Source: Cryptomeria japonica
Taxonomy: Eukaryota; Streptophyta; Pinopsida; Cupressales; Cupressaceae
Assembly (NCBI RefSeq): GCF_030272615.1
Contig: NC_081415.1
Span: forward strand, 101,660,796-101,724,795
Length of the DNA stretch: 64,000 bases
Direction of reading: 5' to 3'
This document shows positions 59,149 to 64,000 of the stretch, one piece after another. Below the pieces are notes generated by a model. That model did no database searches and was not told where the DNA came from. It worked only from the letters and a program-made list of their open reading frames with translations. How positions within the stretch are numbered: the first letter of the stretch is position 1; every line of letters begins with the position of its first letter. The translations under genes were made by a program, and so were the position numbers.

Positions 59149-59234
59149 TGTTGGTGCCCAAAACCACATATTGGAAAACTTAAGGATTTGCCAAGCCCTT
59201 AACTGATCCAACTAACCTTGGCCAACGAACAGGG
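59149..59234 (-). repeat. 5' LTR edge of Tat-like element, interrupted
   Basis: These 86 bp match 38003-38088. They are followed at once by the copia 2 LTR (59235). The uninterrupted copy at 38088 shows the pre-insertion sequence. Confidence 0.75.
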
Positions 59235-60292
59235 TGTTAGGTCCCAGAGACAATTGAGAGGGGGGGTGAATCAGTTGTCTAATAAATTCAAACCAAAAAC
59301 AACTTAACCAACTTAATGCTGAATACCGGTAAACCAGTCTTTTATACCGGTTGACAGTCTTATCAATTAATTGCAATACTAGTAAAGATTAATGCATGAA
59401 ACAAAAAGACAAAGTCATCCACAACACATAACACCAATATTTGTACGTGGAAACCCTATAAGGGAAAAAACCACAGTGGGAAACCATACCCACAATCAGA
59501 TGATACTACTGCAGATAGTAAGTGTATACAAATGGGGTCTACACATGCAGAAAGGCCAAGCACCTAGAGCTCACTGCTCAAACACAAAATAGGAGTCAAA
59601 CTGACTACAATTGGATGGTTAAATCCAATAAGGATGTACTACTCAAATTAGCATCTTTCTATGCTGGATTTAGTATCGATGTAGTTCTAATTGTCTTCAC
59701 AAAAACCTTGCTTCAAATTCAAATGATGTCTGCATGTATATCTCTGCTTAATCTCACATATACCTTCACACAATTCTTCTTCTCATTCCACATTGGATCT
59801 TACAAATAAGATCTTACATTTATATCATAACCTAGGACCAATTTTAGTAGGTCGGCTCTAAAGGATATTACAATAAAATCAATTTACAATTAAAACAATA
59901 TCCGATGTAATAATTGATACAACATCTCAGCTTGATGCATTTACAACAATAATAAAACATCTCCATAGTGTGTCGTGCTGATATGGAAAAGATAATCCTG
60001 TCGATGTATAGCCTAGACCAATTTGCCAGTAACAACAAATATGCTAATATGAATATGAGAATAAACAAACCTCCAAGACAAAGTATCCAAACGATGTCTT
60101 CGACATAACCAAGAGCTTTCCATGCCATTCCAAGTGCTAGTGATTATTATATCCTATCGGTGTACCAGATACCGGTGATTGTGCATGAGTCATTTGCTTG
60201 CCGATGAATGTTGTTGATTCTCCAAAGTGCCAGAGTTGATAAGTTTTAGTAGATGTTGACATCAATGACAAAACCATACCAAAATACCAACA
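59235..60292 (-). repeat. Copia 2 3' LTR
   Basis: On the minus strand it starts TGTTGGTATTTTGG (60292) and ends CCTAACA (59235). It shares with 9129-10237 the GAGCTCTAGGTG..TGGCCTTTCTGCATGTG region and the ends. A G-run (59259-59275 on the plus strand) matches the C-run of the other copy. Confidence 0.9.
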
Positions 60293-60671
60293 ATCTCCCC
60301 CTTTGGCATTGATGGCAACACAAGATGGAAAAACTATCAAAGTGCCAAAACAGAAATACCAAATACCAAAAGCCAACAAAAGCCAACAATCTCCCAAAAG
60401 AGATCATAACCAGAAATAAAAAATTCAGATATAAATAATCTCTCCCAAAGTAACAATCTCTCCCCCTAAGAGTGACATGTGTTTCCTTGTGTTTTTTCAT
60501 ACCAATCTCTCCCCCTTTGACATCAATTGCCAAAGTAAAAACATTTTTCAGATACAAAATACCAACCAATTCATTATACCAACTACTCCCCTTGAGAAGC
60601 AGCTTCCTCATCAAAGCCAAAGTAAAAGATTTCTCTATTAATTCTGTCAGTTGATGACAAACATCAACTTC
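60293..60671 (-). promoter_or_regulatory. Copia 2 pre-LTR region with repeated polypurine tracts
   Basis: On the minus strand, G-rich tracts occur next to the LTR (60293-60305, CCAAAGGGGGAGATT), near 60458-60472 (TTAGGGGGAGAGATTG), near 60508-60524 (GATGTCAAAGGGGGAGAG) and as a weaker TTTTGGGAGATTG near 60390. There is no ORF. It is homologous to 11455-11710. Confidence 0.65.
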
Positions 60672-61478
60672 CTAAGTCTCTACTAGTGGGGGTATGACCC
60701 CAAGCTGATCTCTGAGATATTCAAAAGTCTCCTTAGGTAGAGGTTTAGTGAAAATATCTACAATTTGCTCTTCGGTATTCACATAAACCAGTTTTATTTC
60801 TTTTGCTTCAACATTTTCCTTTAGAAAATTCAGTTTGATAGAAACATGTTTGGTTTTAGAATGTAGTACCAGATTCTTAGATATATCAATTGCTACAATA
60901 TTATCACAATAGATAGTAATAGGTTCTTTGCATTTTACCCTTATATCTTTCAACATTTGCTTAAGCCATAATACTTGTGTACAGTTAGTTGTTGCTGCAA
61001 CATATTCTGATTCAGCTGTTGATAAAGATGTACAACTTTGTTTCTCACTCAATCAAGAAATTAATCTGCTTCCAAGAAAAAATGCTCCTTCGGTGGTGCT
61101 TTTTATATCATCTATATCTCCTGCCCAATTTGCATCTGTGTATGCACATAATTCAAAGTTTCCATCTCTAGGATACCATAATCCAAGATTTTTTGTGCCT
61201 TGCAAGTATCGGAAAATCCTTTTTACTATTGATTCATGATTTTCTCTAGTATTACTCTGAAATCTTGAAACAACACATACTGCATTCATGATATCAGGTC
61301 TTGTTTGTGTCAAATGCAGTAAACCTCCTATCATAGATTTGTATCTAGTCAGATTAACAGGTGTAGATTCATCCCTTTGTGATAGTTTGTCACTTGTAGT
61401 CATAGGTGTGCTTACCAGTTTAGAGTTATCCATCCCAAATTTCTTTAATAACTCCTTCAAGTACTTGGATTGACTCAA
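60672..61478 (-). pseudogene. Copia 2 RNase H
   Basis: MIGGLLHLTQTRPDIMNAVC, LCAYTDANWAGDIDDIKSTT (Asp), LSTAESEYVAATTNCTQVLW (Glu), IYCDNIVAIDISKNLVLHSK (Asp), then the usual end VDIFTKPLPKETFEYLRDQL. One internal TGA at 61053 sits at a position where other copias have Trp. The reading phase is shared with RT. Confidence 0.9.
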
Positions 61479-62156
61479 GAATATACCTTTATCAGTCTAT
61501 GAAATCTGCAATCCTAAAAAGAATTTTATTTCTCCAATCGTAGACATTTCAAATTCTTGCTACATTTCAATAGAAAATTCTTTACACAATCCATCTTCTC
61601 CTCCAAAGATTATATCATCAACAAAAACTTCTATAACCAAGATGTCATCATTTTTCACTTTATAATATAAGTTGCTGCCAGCATTACCTCTAGAAAAACC
61701 AATCTTCAAAAGATACTTATCCAATCTTGCATACCAAGCTCTTGGAGCTTGCTTCAACCCATACAGAGTTTTCCTTAACCTGCAAACCATATCTTTGTTA
61801 TCTGTCAAAGAAAATCCATCAGGTTGTTCAATGTAAACTTCTTCTTCAAGATCTCTATTTAGAAATGCACATTTAATGTCCGTTTGATATAGTTTGTAGT
61901 TCTTGTGTGTTGCAAAAGCTAAGAATAATCTGACTGCCTCAATTTTCGCTACCGGTGCAAAGGTTTCATTATAATCAATTCCTTCTTTCTGAGAATATCC
62001 CTTACACACTAGTCTTTCTTTATTTCTGATAACCTTACCATCTTCATTAAGTTTGTTTCTGAATACCCACTTTGTTCCAATCACATTTTTGTCTTTAGGC
62101 TGGGGAACTAATGTCCAAGTGTTATTCATTTCAATTTTCTCTAATTCTTCTTCCAT
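61479..62156 (-). pseudogene. Copia 2 reverse transcriptase
   Basis: NVIGTKWVFRNKLNEDGKVI, VCKGYSQKEGIDYNETFAPV, YQTDIKCAFLNRDLEEEVYI, RKTLYGLKQAPRAWYARLDK and catalytic IEVFVDDIIFGG (FVDD instead of YVDD). TAG stops at 61560 and near 61498 interrupt the end. It copies element RNA in intact relatives. Confidence 0.9.
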
Positions 62157-63330
62157 AGCTTTAATCTAGTGTTTATCTTCACATGCCTCATTAATTGATG
62201 ATGGTTCAATTTGAGAAATAAGACATACCTCTTCATTTGCTAATCTTCCTCTTATCATAACTCCTTTAGACTTGTTTCCAATTATCTGATCTTTAGAATG
62301 ATTCAGTCTTACATACTGAGGTGTCTTCGTTTGCTGTTGTTCCTCAGTTACTATGGAATTTTCAGATGATACCGGTGTAACTAGATCTTTATTCTGTACC
62401 AGTGGATTCAATGTAGGTTCATTTGTTAGAATCTCTGCTACCAGTTCAAAGTCTATGTACCTTGAAGTTCCTCTAAATTGTTCATTAATCTTCACATTTG
62501 TACTTTCAACAATTTTCTGCAATCTTTTGTTAAAACATCTATATGCCTTACTCTTAGATGAATAACCAAGAAATATTCCTTCATCACTTCTAGGATCAAA
62601 TTTTCCAATATATTCATCCCTTCTAATATAGCATTTACTTCCAAATATTCTAAAATATTTAAGAGTAGGAGTAATACCAAACCATAGTTCATGACGGGTC
62701 TTACCAGTTTCACCTTTGATGTGAACTTTGTTGAATGTATAGATCATTGTACTTGCTACCTCTCTCCAATACACATGTGGTAGATTTGCTTTTGATAACA
62801 TACTTCTTGCTGCATTCAAGATAGTTATGTTTTTCCTTTCAACAACTCCATTTTGTTGTGGTGTCTGGGGTGTTGATAGTTGTCTTCTGATTCCATTCAC
62901 TTCACATAATGTATTAAATTCCTTAGATGTAAATTCTCCTCATTGATCTAATCTCAGACATTTGATTTTCTTACTGGTTTCATTTTATACCATTGCTTTG
63001 AACAGTTTGAACTTTCCAAGTGCTTCTGATGTTTCTCTAAGAAAAGTAACCCAACACATTCTAGAATAGTCATCAATGATTAGCATGAAATATCTATCAC
63101 CTTGTAAACTTTTAGTTCTAGCTGGACCACATAAATTAGTATGAATTAAGTCAAGAGTATTATTTGATTTTTCTAGAATACTTTTAAAAGTATCTCTAAC
63201 TTGTTTTCCAAATTGACATTCCTTACATGTTGTATTGTGAGGTTTGACAATTTTAGGTAAATCTCTAACTGCCTTAGTAGTACTGATTTTTACCATGCAA
63301 TCAAAGTTGACATGATAGAGTCTCTTATGC
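62157..63330 (-). pseudogene. Copia 2 integrase
   Basis: The zinc part has LWHKRLYHVNFDCMVKI and CKECQFGKQVRDTF. The core has YFMLIIDDYSR (Asp), CLRLDQ followed by TGA and GEFTSKEF (second Asp kept in RLDQ), and TPQQNGVVERKN (Glu). Stops lie near 62985, 62940 and 62166. The copia ending FRIFGSKCYIRRDEYIGKFD and DEGIFLGYSSKSKAYRCFN is present. Confidence 0.88.
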
Positions 63331-63836
63331 CATAGCCATCTTTCATCAATATGTGCAATCAAGCATGTCTTTTCACTATTATTCAAATGAAAGATATTAC
63401 CTCTAGTTTGGTTACTGGTTGCAATTTCCAAACCAGTTCTATTCATGATTTTGCATTTTGCATTTTTGAATTGTAACTGAAATCCTTTTTCAACTAATTG
63501 ACCAATACTTAAAAGAGTATTCTTTAAACCTTCAACATAGTAAACATTGTCAATATTATGCTTATTATCAAGAGATATTGTACCTTTACCTTTTATCAGA
63601 CAAGCTTTATCATCTCCAAATCTCACTAGACCTCCATTATATTCCTGAAAAGTCAAGAATTTACTTTTATCACTAGTCATATGATGTGAGCATCCTGAAT
63701 CAATGATCCATTCATCTTTTACTTCAACTTTATCTTCCAAGGTCTGCTCTACCGGTTGGATTATAGGTGTCTGTTGATCTTCTGTTATAAAAAAAAAAAA
63801 CCCATCCATTGTCTGTCGGATCCTCATTAGAATCAT
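63331..63836 (-). pseudogene. Copia 2 protease and pre-integrase segment
   Basis: EWIIDSGCSHHMTSDKSKFL is the copia protease active site, followed by IDNVYYVEGLKNTLLSIGQL and EKTCLIAHIDERWLWHKRLY. The frame is open. A frameshift in an A-run near 63787-63799 separates it from gag. Confidence 0.9.
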
Positions 63837-63945
63837 CAGTCACTCCTTCATTAGCAAGATAACAAGATTTGTCTTTATTCTTCTTAAATCTATATCTCTG
63901 ATCTTCAGGGTTAGGCTTGTATGTTCTTCTTGTTGGCATTACAAT
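63730..63945 (-). pseudogene. Copia 2 gag end
   Basis: RRTYKPNPEDQRYRFKKNKD and GVTDDSNEDPTDNGWVF match the gag end of the element at 9129-14920. The N-terminal part and zinc knuckle are missing because the sequence changes near 63940. Confidence 0.85.
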
Positions 63946-63957
63946 AGAAAGGAGATT

Positions 63958-64000
63958 GTTGGCATTTCAATAAGGATATTGAGAAGGTTGGTGGAGATTA
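63958..64000 (+). repeat. Start of another copia-type LTR
   Basis: TGTTGGCATTTCAATAAGGA begins at 63958 after a purine-rich AAAGGAGAT, in plus orientation. A second partial TGTTGGCATT lies at 63933. This element truncates copia 2 and runs out of the window. Confidence 0.5.

Larger units (their letters stand above)
38003..59234 (-). mobile_element. Tat-like gypsy element (minus), nested insertions inside
   Basis: Two copies of the same LTR edge (38003-38088 and 59149-59234, 7 differences in 86 bp) lie in the positions of the 3' and 5' LTRs of one minus-strand element. Between them, 5' to 3', are gag (58892-56895), protease plus a second RNase H (56593-55560), RT, RNase H, integrase (ending 52490), and an unrecognised extra ORF (41900-39006). 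Chromovirus 2 (42314-51575) interrupts it, and copia 2 interrupts its 5' LTR. The extra RNase H and the integrase C-terminus (KHGKFD...LGPF, then LKHLF) point to the Tat/Ogre lineage. That all parts form one insertion is inference. Confidence 0.7.
59235..63945 (-). mobile_element. Copia 2 (minus), coding relative of the gag-only element
   Basis: The 3' LTR (59235-60292), polypurine tracts, RNase H, RT, integrase, protease and gag end are all on the minus strand. Its LTR, gag end and pre-LTR region match the element at 9129-14920. The gag start and 5' LTR are missing: the sequence changes near 63940 to another LTR element. Pol stays in one phase over 60672-63836 with only a few stops, so this is one of the better preserved elements here. 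Confidence 0.88.

Overview
The window is intergenic plant DNA built almost entirely of nested, decayed transposable elements. Plant origin is supported by Ty1/copia and Ty3/gypsy elements with initiator-Met tRNA primer sites (TGGTATCAGAGC), a Tat-type gypsy element carrying a second RNase H, chromoviruses, an L1-type LINE with zf-RVT and a C-terminal RNase H, and a plant mobile domain (PMD) gene relic. The low GC, very long LTRs (about 1 to over 4 kb), old stop-riddled copies and lack of any intact host gene suggest a large-genome seed plant, possibly a conifer. That last step is inference. I found no tRNA, rRNA, CRISPR or intact cellular gene.

Layout. 1-1493 (minus): relic of an unrecognised ORF with an acidic tail. 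1456-4090 (minus): 5'-truncated LINE. 4568-4890: degenerate 20-21 bp tandem repeat. 5293-7090 (plus): PMD pseudogene. 7100-9128: no gene. 9129-14920 (plus): a gag-only copia element with two LTRs, primer site, polypurine tract and a 6-bp flanking repeat; its 3' LTR is split by a 2.1-kb solo-LTR-like insertion (12651-14744). 14921-16912 (minus): copia 3' end with a coiled-coil extra ORF. 16913-29210 (plus): chromovirus 1, whose leader and gag are split by two LTR-like insertions of 4.3 and 4.1 kb (18164-22493 and 23139-27285), both with perfect 5-bp target duplications. 29211-37711 (plus): copia 1, arranged LTR-internal-LTR-partial internal.

From 38003 to beyond 59234 (minus) lies a Tat-like gypsy element: 3' LTR, a long unrecognised extra ORF, integrase, RNase H, RT, a second RNase H upstream of RT, protease, gag and 5' LTR. 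Inside it sits chromovirus 2 (42314-51575, minus), again LTR-internal-LTR-partial internal. Its 5' LTR is interrupted by copia 2 (59235 to about 63940, minus), the coding relative of the gag-only element at 9129. A further LTR starts at 63958.

Relative order of events can be read from the nesting: chromovirus 1 predates copia 1 and the two large LTR insertions, and the Tat-like element predates chromovirus 2 and copia 2. Most reading frames keep one phase but carry many in-frame stops, mostly TAG where glutamine (CAG) is expected. Three cases are shown directly by paired copies. This fits deamination of methylated cytosines in silenced DNA. I see no autonomous, currently functional element and no clear new biological system. 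The more unusual items are the second RNase H placed upstream of RT, the extra ORFs, the hairpin minisatellite in the GC-rich island and the 20-21 bp repeat.
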